A DNA stretch of 15,970 nt from Planctomycetota bacterium (GTDB lineage Bacteria > Planctomycetota > Planctomycetia > Pirellulales > Pirellulaceae): the NCBI GenBank assembly GCA_019347795.1, contig JAHWKS010000017.1:1-15970 (forward strand), read 5' to 3'. The position numbers and the translations under genes were made by a program. Shown one piece after another: positions 8,101-14,700 of the stretch (the stretch's first letter is position 1; every line of letters starts with the position of its first letter). The notes under the pieces were generated by a model. It made no database searches. It saw only the letters and a program-made list of their open reading frames with translations, and had not been told where the DNA came from.

Positions 8101-8915
8101 GCGATCACGTTGCGGGCCGCCGGGCTCGTTCCGCCGATGACGCTGTGCGAGCCGTCAAAAATCAGCCCGTTGAGACTGGCCCGCGTGACCTGGATTCCTG
8201 TACCTGCGGATGATCCAAAGCTCCGGTCCACGGTCCCCGAGACATCCGTGCCGAGGTAGTTCCCTTCCACTCGTCCGTGCGGCGAGAATACGTGGATCTT
8301 GTCGCCTCCGAACCCGTTGACGACCATTCCGCGAATGGTGCTGCCGGCGCTACTGGTGCTGTCTATCGTCAGACGCAAACCGTGATTCCCCTGCAGCGAA
8401 CCGCCGTCAACTTCAATCCGATGCACGGCATCGCTACCGATGGCGAGCGTGTTGGCGCTGGACCCCGGCTGCGAATAGCCGTCGATCACGACCTGGCTGA
8501 CGATATACGGCAGGTCGGTCGCCGGTCGGACGGACCACCAGGAGTGCGCCCAATCGGGATCGATGTCGGCGATCAGGGAGTCGTCCGAGGCCGCTGTGGG
8601 CGCGATGTTGGCGGTCGTCACCCGTCCGGCGAGGCCGTCGTCGCGATAGTAGACGTGGCCGGGGTCGTCCGCCGCCATGTTGAATACGATCGCTTCAGCC
8701 CCGGACAGGTTGTTGGCGTCGATGATCGCCTGCCGTAGCGAACCGGCGCCGCTGTCGGCCGTGGTGGTGACGGTCAGCGTCGAAAGCATGACCCGCTCCT
8801 CGAGTCGCTCAGCGGCTGGCCAGGATCGGCCGAGCCGCCGGTGGCGGATTTTTCTTTGGCGACGTGCCGAGGGAAACGAGGGGCGCAGCGCCGCAAGCCA
8901 AGTATGAAGAGACAT
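5115..8915 (-). CDS. Large exported multidomain protein: LEPR-XLL, beta-helix, PKD, SdrD_B-like modules, GYW-type C-terminal domain
   Basis: From ATG 8915 (GAGGA nine bases upstream) the protein has 1266 residues; a longer reading frame to 9209 overlaps the neighbour and the palindromic element and is rejected. Residues 1-45 are basic and end in 'RLEERVMLS', a LEPR-XLL-type motif found at the N-terminus of exported planctomycete giants. 'TADSGAGSLRQAI' (52-64) opens a right-handed parallel beta-helix (about 140-480) with repeated 'GNYIGxDxxG' and 'AGNVIxGN' turns. A PKD domain follows (about 616-698, core YYWDFGDG at 650-657), then a PKD-like segment with D/N-rich 'NNDGDFADTG' (about 705-797). 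Two SdrD_B/Cna-B-like modules begin 'LRGQVFNDLDNDGLLD' (about 800-920) and 'LQGLVWEDFDDDG' (about 928-1050) with DxDxDG-type calcium-binding loops. A final domain (about 1055-1266) contains 'GYWQNKNGQALI', a sequence I recall from other planctomycete secreted proteins but cannot name. Likely cell-surface, adhesive or structural. No sortase motif or terminal membrane anchor is seen. Confidence 0.88.
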   Translation of the reverse strand: MSLHTWLAALRPSFPSARRQRKIRHRRLGRSWPAAERLEERVMLSTLTVTTTADSGAGSLRQAIIDANNLSGAEAIVFNMAADDPGHVYYRDDGLAGRVTTANIAPTAASDDSLIADIDPDWAHSWWSVRPATDLPYIVSQVVIDGYSQPGSSANTLAIGSDAVHRIEVDGGSLQGNHGLRLTIDSTSSAGSTIRGMVVNGFGGDKIHVFSPHGRVEGNYLGTDVSGTVDRSFGSSAGTGIQVTRASLNGLIFDGSHSVIGGTSPAARNVIAGNQGAGVKMTGFNTSNNSATGVVIQGNYIGVDASGLKALGNVQGGVWLKHAQNTIIGGATPGAGNVISGNFDGGVFLGTPDTEMFQVRTNTVQGNFIGVGADGAVPLGNHSDGIVIFRGPGHLIGGSDAGAGNIIAHNGPGIYGGHGVDVGQDGTVSAITIAGNTIHSNRNHGVNVGAHPSDAVQGIRIGANSIHRNQGLGIDNGNNGVSANDSGDADAGPNGLQNFPVLSSVTATAAETTIQGTLNGAPNSAFRIEFFANVVGDPSGFGEGEQFLGSADVTTDGNGNASFGVTLPTAVPGGHFITATATSLIDHDADSSTPLIPWNTSEFSAGLLTEQVLNQAPVAEAGLDQTADEGATVQFDGRGSTDPDGDALSYYWDFGDGHTATGPTPIHSYADDGAYTVSLLVEDGRGLAHSDTLTVTVNNLAPTATFSNNGPVVEDNPVTVAFSNQFDPSSADTAAGFLYSYDFNNDGDFADTGELGSVTDASASVLLAPGDYTVRGRIQDKDGGFNDYTTVVKVLNVVDLRGQVFNDLDNDGLLDVGEDGLAGVVIELVNGSNGSVVASATTDGQGAYEFDFGAVGAGTYTIRQQAQPSGFLDGKESIGNLDDTPSDNGTLANNADSNAIIGIAIGAAGTQLDTDGYNFAEILPSSLQGLVWEDFDDDGGVDFGEYAVGGASITVSGSDDRGNAISLSQTTDSQGIFEFVDLRPGTYTIGESQPAGYIDGKDVVGYVNGVLTGDNNGGSPALSTTNDQFTGVVLAAPGSTGINYNFGERVDGGTLGSGQTATIGYWQNKNGQALIESLNGSNSSTLLATYLSETFPNMYGRLGDANGDASASDPMTNVQVADFYESLFKRNARTAPGGPPKVDAQVMAVALATYITKQSFVEFHFVTNTADSSLVAGVESFGFDVTIGGVGSTFVNVGANGAAFNVADNSDVQIIDLLLATNRMSRNGLLYDDLDSDGLGDALIDLDEESLRLMANDVYTAINEAG

Positions 8916-8938
8916 TGGTTGAATTCCTCGTGAGGTGC

Positions 8939-9082
8939 GGTCTGCGGTACAATGAAAAACCGCTCGCGGGCGCGCAGACCTGGCGCACCGGCGCGGCGAA
9001 CCGGAGGTTTCGACCTCCGGGTGAGTTTCGGCCGGTGAGGGTTCTGCTTGGCGGCGGGACCTCACCGGCCGGTTTGTTTTCT
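8939..9082. repeat. Palindromic intergenic element, copy 1
   Basis: The element contains an outer hairpin with arms GGTCTGCG (8939-8946) and CGCAGACC (8973-8980), enclosing a conserved 'GTACAATGAAAAACCGCTCG' stretch. It also has a copy-specific perfect eight-pair hairpin CCGGAGGT-TTCG-ACCTCCGG (9001-9020), and a distal hairpin GGCCGGTGAGG (9030-9040) / CCTCACCGGCC (9060-9070) followed on the plus strand by GGTTTGTTTTCT. It fills the gap between the first propeller gene's stop (9091) and the beta-helix protein's start (8915). Compared with copies 2 and 3, the distal stem carries a paired G-to-T and C-to-A change that keeps pairing. Confidence 0.8.
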
Positions 9083-9090
9083 GGCGGCGG

Positions 9091-10140
9091 TCAGCGCCAG
9101 GCGATCGGCGAGACGGGGCCGGGAATGTCGCTGGTGAGATTGGTCTTGCTCGAGCCGCTTGCCGTGGCGCGATAAAGATCCGAATCCCACGGGTCGCCCC
9201 ATGGCTCACGCGTATAGACCAGGTAACTTCCCGTGGGGGACCAGGTCGGATCGAAGTAGCCGGCCCGCGTGTCGGCGCGGATGATCACTTTCCGTTCGTC
9301 GCCGTTGGGACGAATTCTTTCGATGCTCCCGTCGCCGTTGCTAAACGCAATCCAGTCGTCGGCGGGCGACCAGACGGGATACGACGGGAACCCGCCCGTG
9401 GTGAGAACGCGGATCGCTCCGCTCAGCACATCAACGCTTCGCAGCTCGCTGCGGTCGCTGTTGGAGCAGACGATCTCCAACAGGTCCGGCGACCAGTCGA
9501 AGTGCGCGCCGTAAGCATCGGCGTACCAGGAGCCGTCCTTCTCGCTCGGCGCCACGCCCAGCGAGACCAACAGCGATGGGGGAGCGTCCAACCCGAGCAC
9601 GTTACCGTCGGCGTCGAACCAGGCGGTCGCCGCGTACACGCCGGGACTGTCGGGATCAATCACCCATTCGGCGCCGTCCCAGGTCCAGCGCCGCGCGATT
9701 ACGCCGATCATGGCCGAGTCGGCTGTTTCTCCCGGCGCCCAATGAGCAAGTCCGGTGAACTGGAGCGTGGCGTCGTTGGTCAACTGGACGGTGAAGGTCT
9801 CGTCACCGTCGTCGCGGACGGCGAACAGTTCCCGCCGCGGCGCGCCGTTGGGGTACGTCTCGTCAGGAATGTTGCGGCTTTGCAGAAACCAGCGATAGCC
9901 GCCGTGCAGCAGACGGCCAGGCTCCCCGCTCACTCCGGCCGACAGCGCGGCCTTGTTGCTCCCGTCGGGGCTCATCGTGGACGTCGTCCCCGACGCGACG
10001 AAGTAAATTGTTCCCGAGAGGCTGTCGCCGCCTCCTCCGCCGGGCTTCGCCGCCGGCAGCGGCCGGCCGCTAAGCAGTCCGCCCAGGGCCGCCAGGCCCA
10101 GAGCCATCACAACATGTTTCCACGGTTGGACGGTACGCAT
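9091..10140 (-). CDS. Exported TolB/PD40-like beta-propeller protein (paralogue 1)
   Basis: From ATG 10140 (AGGAGA seven bases upstream) the protein has 349 residues. Residues 1-30 form a signal peptide (basic WKH, then a hydrophobic VMALGLAALGGLL stretch, Ala before the cut), followed by an AKPGGGGGD linker. The rest has repeats of the PD40 / TolB propeller type with W-S-P cores: 'FDWSPDLLEI', 'PVWSPADDWIAFSNGDG', 'PTWSPTGSYLVYTRE', ending in 'PIAWR'. Such propellers usually bind proteins or glycans; no catalytic residues are evident. It is clearly related to the next gene (shared KPGGGG linker, 'LFAVRDDGDE' against 'LYAVRDDGDP', 'NLTSDI' against 'NLTKDI', C-terminal WR), so the pair arose by tandem duplication. 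A longer frame to 10299 would run through the palindromic element and is not favoured. Confidence 0.85.
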   Translation of the reverse strand: MRTVQPWKHVVMALGLAALGGLLSGRPLPAAKPGGGGGDSLSGTIYFVASGTTSTMSPDGSNKAALSAGVSGEPGRLLHGGYRWFLQSRNIPDETYPNGAPRRELFAVRDDGDETFTVQLTNDATLQFTGLAHWAPGETADSAMIGVIARRWTWDGAEWVIDPDSPGVYAATAWFDADGNVLGLDAPPSLLVSLGVAPSEKDGSWYADAYGAHFDWSPDLLEIVCSNSDRSELRSVDVLSGAIRVLTTGGFPSYPVWSPADDWIAFSNGDGSIERIRPNGDERKVIIRADTRAGYFDPTWSPTGSYLVYTREPWGDPWDSDLYRATASGSSKTNLTSDIPGPVSPIAWR

Positions 10141-10163
10141 CGCCCTGTCTCCTGTGAATTGAA

Positions 10164-10303
10164 GATCTGTGGTCCAATAAAAAACCATTCGCAGGCGCGC
10201 AGACCGGGCGCCCGGGGTTGGCTTCCAAGGCCGGGGAGGGATCAGCCTGGCGGCGAGGCCTCCCCGGCCTGTCGAGTTCGTGTGATCTGCGTCGGCCAAT
10301 TTC
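10164..10303. repeat. Palindromic intergenic element, copy 2
   Basis: It is the same layout as copies 1 and 3. A degraded outer hairpin GATCTGTG (10164-10171) / CGCAGACC (10198-10205) is followed by the self-complementary CCGGGCGCCCGG (10204-10215). The distal hairpin is GGCCGGGGAGG (10229-10239) / CCTCCCCGGCC (10259-10269). The distal stem lacks the T-tract seen in the other two copies. Homology with copy 3 continues past the stem ('TCTGCGTC'). It lies between the second propeller gene's stop (10328) and the first propeller gene's start (10140). Confidence 0.78.
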
Positions 10304-10327
10304 TCTGTGGCGCGTCCGGTTTGGCCG

Positions 10328-11326
10328 CTACCGCCAGAGCGCCGCTGTTGCGAATCCGTCGATGTCTTTGGTGAGGTTCACCGCGTTGCCGCCGGATACG
10401 GAGATGCGCAGCACGTCCGCATAGTATTTGTTGGCTCTCAACCAGACGTGGTAGTAAGTGATGTGTTGACCGTCAGGCGACCAGTCGCCGAGATAACCGT
10501 CCCCCACCAGCGCCGTCCGCCCCGTGCCGTCGGGATTGATGATCTCAATGCCGGCGCCCTGAAACGCAATCTTGGCGCCGTCGGGGGACCAGAAGGGATC
10601 AATCGCGTCGCCCAGAAGCAGCCGTGTTTCGCCGGAGAGAAGATCTTTGATCATCAGCGCCGTAGCGTCGCCGAGATCCAACGTGTAAACGACCTCGTCC
10701 GCCAGCGGCGACCAGTCGTGGCCGGCGATATTCGCCTGCGGCTCGGAGACCACCGCCTCGGGCACGGACGCCAGCGCCGGACTGCCCGTCGTCGCGTCGA
10801 AGATGATGTCCACCGCCCAGATTTCCGCGACATCGTTGACGTCGTCAAAGGCCGTCACCGACACGAAGGCGTCGTCCTTGCCCCAGCGCGCGAACTCGCC
10901 CAGGGAGCGAGTTCCGGGAAGATCGTCGCCTTCCAGCAGCAACACGACGGACCCCGGATCGCCGTCGTCACGGACAGCGTACAAAGCCCCGCGCGTCGGG
11001 TGTGTGGCATAGGCCTCCAGCGCGAGATACCAGCGGTGGTCCGCATGGACATGATGGCTCAGGTCCGCCATCCCCTCGGGCCGGTAGACCTCCACCTTGT
11101 CGCTGCCGTCCGCGTTCATGCTCCAGAACCCGCGATCTTCGAGATAGGGGGGACTTCCGGAAGCGCCAAACTCCGATCCCCAGCTATAAAAGATTCTTCC
11201 CGGCGGGACGGCGTCGCCCCCGCCGCCGGGCTTACCGGCTTGTCCCCAGGACGCCCAGGCGAAACCAACAAGTAGCGCCAGGGCGCCGACCAGAAGCGAT
11301 CGTCGTTGCAAGATTTGAGCGAACAT
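10328..11326 (-). CDS. Exported TolB/PD40-like beta-propeller protein (paralogue 2)
   Basis: This 332-residue protein starts at ATG 11326. Residues 1-30 are a clear signal peptide (QRRS, then LLVGALALLVGFAWA), followed by GKPGGGGD. Propeller-type repeats follow: 'GFWSMNADGSDK', 'HDWSPLADEVVYTLD', 'PFWSPDGAKIAFQGAGIEIINPDG', 'GDWSPDGQHITYY', ending 'AALWR'. The 'WSPDG...I.F' and 'NPDGTG' words are standard for the PD40/TolB fold. It is secreted or periplasmic with an unknown partner, and paralogous to the downstream gene at 9091. The only ribosome binding site candidate, GGGAG nine bases upstream, touches the end of the outer arm of palindromic element copy 3, so hairpin formation could affect translation (inference). 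Stop TAG at 10328-10330. Confidence 0.87.
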   Translation of the reverse strand: MFAQILQRRSLLVGALALLVGFAWASWGQAGKPGGGGDAVPPGRIFYSWGSEFGASGSPPYLEDRGFWSMNADGSDKVEVYRPEGMADLSHHVHADHRWYLALEAYATHPTRGALYAVRDDGDPGSVVLLLEGDDLPGTRSLGEFARWGKDDAFVSVTAFDDVNDVAEIWAVDIIFDATTGSPALASVPEAVVSEPQANIAGHDWSPLADEVVYTLDLGDATALMIKDLLSGETRLLLGDAIDPFWSPDGAKIAFQGAGIEIINPDGTGRTALVGDGYLGDWSPDGQHITYYHVWLRANKYYADVLRISVSGGNAVNLTKDIDGFATAALWR

Positions 11327-11337
11327 GGTGAACGTCT

Positions 11338-11478
11338 CCCGGTCTGCGGTACAATGAAAAAGCCGCTCGCGGGCGCGCAGACCGGGCGCCCGGGTTTGGC
11401 TTCCAAGGCCGGGGAGGACTGTACTTGGCGGTGCGGCCTCCCCGGCCGGTTTTGTTTTCTCTGCGTCTGCCCGATTTT
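11338..11478. repeat. Palindromic intergenic element, copy 3
   Basis: This is the most regular copy. Outer arms CCCGGTCTGCG (11338-11348) and CGCAGACCGGG form a perfect 11-pair stem enclosing 'GTACAATGAAAAAGCCG'. A CCGGGCGCCCGG palindrome follows. The distal hairpin GGCCGGGGAGG (11407-11417) / CCTCCCCGGCC (11437-11447) is followed by GGTTTTGTTTTCT, which on the plus strand looks like an intrinsic terminator. The apical part keeps 'CTTGGCGGTG', matching the other copies. It lies 12 bp upstream of the second propeller gene's ATG. Confidence 0.8.
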
Positions 11479-11502
11479 CGGCTTTAGATCACACGGTATA
11501 AT
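11475..11502 (+). promoter_or_regulatory. Orphan -10-like site
   Basis: A perfect TATAAT at 11497-11502 on the plus strand has a weak -35 (TTTTCG, 11475-11480) after 16 bases. It lies immediately before the LuxR remnant and after palindromic copy 3. Its 'GGTATAAT' context resembles the RRM promoter. It has no intact gene to serve and may be a chance match or a relic. Confidence 0.25.
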
Positions 11503-11504
11503 CC

Positions 11505-11666
11505 CTCCGGCGATTTGCTATTCCCCGGAACCCGCAGACGGTTCACGACTACGTCAAAGCGCTTTACCGCCGCTTCGGCGTGAGCAGCCGCGGCGAGCTG
11601 CTGTCTCTCTGGATCCGCCGCAGTACGCTTCGGCCCGGCGCCCATGGAGCGGCTGGCCCCTACTGA
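11505..11666 (+). pseudogene. C-terminal remnant of a LuxR-family (GerE-type HTH) regulator
   Basis: In one plus-strand frame, bases 11532-11630 encode 'PQTVHDYVKALYRRFGV' followed by 'SSRGELLSLWIRR'. This is the recognition helix and last helix of a LuxR/GerE DNA-binding domain (T-V-x-x-Y-x-K-x-[LI]-Y-R-[KR]-F-G-V-x-S-R-x-E-L), with the planctomycete-style HDYVKALYRRFGV spelling. The frame runs on to a TGA at 11664-11666, but upstream it meets a TAA at 11500-11502. The first HTH helices and any receiver domain are absent. No start codon or ribosome binding site is present. It lies between the kinase terminator and palindromic element copy 3, opposite in strand to both neighbours, as expected for the surviving end of a disrupted regulator gene. 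Confidence 0.72.
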
Positions 11667-11718
11667 GCGAAGCAACGGATCAGACTTCAATGCGCCGTTT
11701 CGAGCAGAAAGACGCCAC

Positions 11719-11742
11719 AAAAATCGGAAATTCCAATTTCCG
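11719..11742 (-). terminator. Intrinsic terminator of the kinase gene
   Basis: On the minus strand CGGAAATT (11742-11735) and AATTTCCG (11732-11725) form an eight-pair inverted repeat around GG, followed directly by ATTTTTG. Flanking GCCACA / TGTGGC can pair further outside. It lies 40 bp after the kinase stop (11782), which fits a Rho-independent terminator well and suggests the kinase transcript ends before the propeller genes. Confidence 0.72.
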
Positions 11743-11781
11743 CTGTGGCCCGTCCTTCACTGCATGCTCGCTAAATGTTTC

Positions 11782-14700
11782 TTATTCGGTGGGAGCCGGT
11801 TCCCCGGGGTCAACATTCCGTGTTTCTGGCGATATGGCTCCCTGGGCGGCGAGCAGGCTTTCGGTCTCGCCACGGACCAATTCGATCCGAAGCCAATGAG
11901 CCCACAGCGGTTGGAAATACGTGTTCACGGCCTGAGTGCCGGGCGGGGGCATGTCTTCTTGCACGATTTTCAAAGCCGCCTGGTGAGAAGATCGCGCCGC
12001 GTCGTTTTTTCCCAGTTGTGCATGCGACATACTCTGGAACAGGTACGACAACGTGCGCCGGCTGGGTATCCAGTCGTCCTGCGGAAGAATTTTCAGCGCT
12101 TCCTCAAACCGCTTCTTCCGGTAGTGCCACATACCGATTGCGAGCTGGCGCCGGGGCACGTCGTTGTGCTCCCGATCCATAAGGCTCATCACTTTCTCCG
12201 CGAGTTCGTCGCACCACGCCGCCTTTCCTCCGGTCTGCGGAGTCAGTTCCGCGAGAATGATCGCCTCGCAGGCGTTGTTGACCAGTGTGAAGTCCCAGTC
12301 CTTGCTGTCCTTGGTGTTTCCAAGAAGCCAGTGAGGAAAGAAGCCGACGCACGCGCGATCAAAATCCTCTCGCCGCTGTGCTTTGACATAGAGCGGCAGG
12401 TAATTGAGAGTGTCGCCAGGGAGGATTCGGGCGCCGCGCTCCGCCGCCGCCTCGAACGCCAGGATGGCGCGATTCCAATCGCCTTCCGCCGCGAAGCGGT
12501 TGGCGATCACGAGATACTCTTCAGGCGTTGCGGCCGGCGGCAGGGCTTGTGAGGAATCGCCGGTGCTTGCGGACGGCGGCAACGCCTCCTCGGTCGTTTC
12601 CGCGTTTTGGCTCGACTCGATAAGCGAGTCGAGCTCGCGGAGCAGGACGTGATACTCCAGCCATGTCGCTCCAGGGGAACCTCCTTTTGCCGATCCCATC
12701 AGGGCACGGGCCTGCTCCAGTCGCGTGGCAGCGGCTGCGGCGTCGCCCTGCCGCTGGTGGACGAGCGCCCTCGCGACGGTATTGAGCGCGTTTGCTGCGT
12801 GTTGCGGCTGGGGCCAGCGCTTAATGTGCTCCCGGACCTCGTCCAGGCACTGGAGGGCGCGGCTGTATTGGCTGGCTCGGCAGCAGGCCAACCCCATCGC
12901 GTGCAAATTGCCTGGCGAGCGATTCGCTTCGACGCGCGCCTCCGTCCAGTTTACGAGCTTTTCTGGGGCGACGACCGGATTGGAGACGAGAGCGCAGGTC
13001 TGCACCGGGTAGTTCTCCAAGGCGCCGTCGCCCGCCTGCTCGACAAGTTTCCTGCAGAATTCCTGATACGCCTCAGGTTGGTTCGACAGCAGCAGGAGAG
13101 CGCCCAGATGCAGATCATCCTCCGTCTCGTTCCGATGGGGAATTGCGGCCCGGAAAAGCTCGGCAGCCTCTTCCCACCGGCGGTCAAGCGCAAGCACTTG
13201 CCCGCGAGCGATCTGGAGATCGGGGTCTTCGGGACGGAGCGTTTGCACCGCGGCAAAGAGTATCTGGTCGCGGGCAACCTCGCGGCAGAACTCCATCCGC
13301 TGTGAATACCATGTCGTCCCTGGCGGCAGTTGGTCCAGCCGAGCGAGGGCCTTGGCTGCGAGCCACTGCTGATATTGCGGGGTTTTTTTCCAACGCTCGT
13401 AGGCCGGGCCGGGGCCGACCAGGTCGATGTCGGCGCCCAGGTCTTTGCCGTCCGGTCCGGCGCGATAGCCGACGCTATCGGGGTGGAGACGAAAATCGTC
13501 GGGCGCGACGAGCTCTGGATCTGCGGCCGCTTTGGGCATTGCGCTGCGCGCAAAATTGGCCAGTAAGTCGCCTCCCTTGAACCGCACAGGCCCTTCCAGG
13601 CAGTCCGTTTCGGAATCTCCCCAGAGCTGGCGCCAATCCGCGAGACTTTTTGGATGCATGCGGAGAAACCGATGGCCGTTGATATAGACATTCCCTTCCT
13701 CGCGCCAGCTCAGCAGGCGCTTTAGGTACGGCAGAAAGGCCGCGGTTTCCTCCGGCGTAAGCAGTTTTCCCGTTATGATGTTTTCTGAGGCCCTTAGGAA
13801 CATCGAATCAGAGCCGGCGATAACGTTGTTCGATAGGTGAAAGCGGATCGGATCGAGGTCGTGTTGGATTTCACCGGCCTTCGGCAAATCAGCCCGGTCC
13901 AGCGAAAGGATCGTGGGACCGATGAGCGTGTTGCGGGTGAAGCGGACCGAGACATCCCGTTGATCAGAGCGAGGTACGCACCCGATCGCGCCTCCTCCAG
14001 CGACTACGCAGTTGTCCATGATATAACGTCCGCCGTTCACGAAGCCCCACCACCCAATGTTGCCGGAGGTCGTAAGAAACTCGCAATTACGGAATTCGAA
14101 GCGCTGAGACCCGTAGTCGGAGGTTGCGTATCTTCCCCCCGGCGCGGCGATGAGGCGACAGTTGGCGACCTGTAAGACGCCGCCCTTCGATTCGATGATC
14201 CCATACTTTCCGCCGGCGACGCTCGGCGGTTTCACGATGTGCTGAAGCTCCAGACCCTCAACCGCCAGGGAAGCCCCGGCCACAATCAAGTAAGTCTGCC
14301 CTTCCATTTTCGGGCTCGCCTTGATGATTGGTCGAAATCCCTCGCCGGCCCGAATGGTGAGGGATTGATTCTTTCCGATATGGATCGGATCCGTGAGGAA
14401 CGGCCCGTTGCCGCGGACTTCGATTGTGTCGCCGTCGCTCGTGTGGAGCACCGCCGCGGCGAGCGTATCGAACTTGCGCTCCGCAACGCCCTTTATTCCC
14501 AGAACGGCGAACGCCCCAGGCTCGGTGATACGTGCGGAATTGACCAGCGGTTCGTCTTTCAGTCGCACGCGGAGCACCTGCTTGTCGCCGCGCGTGATCG
14601 TCACCAGGTCGCGATCGAGGCGGACCGGCTTGCCGTCCTTGTCGGCTTGCACCCGGTAACTGCCGGGCTGGAGACGGACCTCGCCGACCCCGGAGCCAGC

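Larger units (their letters stand above)
11327..11781. other. Intergenic region between propeller 2 and the kinase
   Basis: These 455 bp hold, left to right: a ribosome binding site for the propeller gene, palindromic element copy 3, an orphan TATAAT, the LuxR-type remnant, and the kinase's intrinsic terminator. Between 11667 and 11718 I see nothing further. Confidence 0.6.

Noticed and set aside
8939..9082. Insertion sequence or MITE with target-site duplication
   Set aside because: No transposase is present. Outer arms pair within the element rather than marking its two ends, and I could not find matching short direct repeats flanking any copy.
8916..9209. N-terminal extension of the large exported protein to 9209
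   Set aside because: The extension is Arg/Pro-rich, overlaps the preceding propeller gene and runs through the palindromic element. The ATG at 8915 has a ribosome binding site and gives the expected LEPR-XLL N-terminus.
10141..10299. N-terminal extension of propeller protein 1 to 10299
   Set aside because: It would translate palindromic element copy 2. The ATG at 10140 has AGGAGA at good spacing and starts a clear signal peptide.
8939..11478. CRISPR array from the three similar repeats
   Set aside because: The repeats are about 140 bp long, over a kilobase apart and separated by genes. There are no short regular repeats or spacers, and no Cas genes.
11782..12552. Plus-strand 302-codon frame reaching 11644-12552 and similar plus frames over the kinase gene
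   Set aside because: They are antisense to the kinase C-terminal TPR region, with no motifs or ribosome binding sites.
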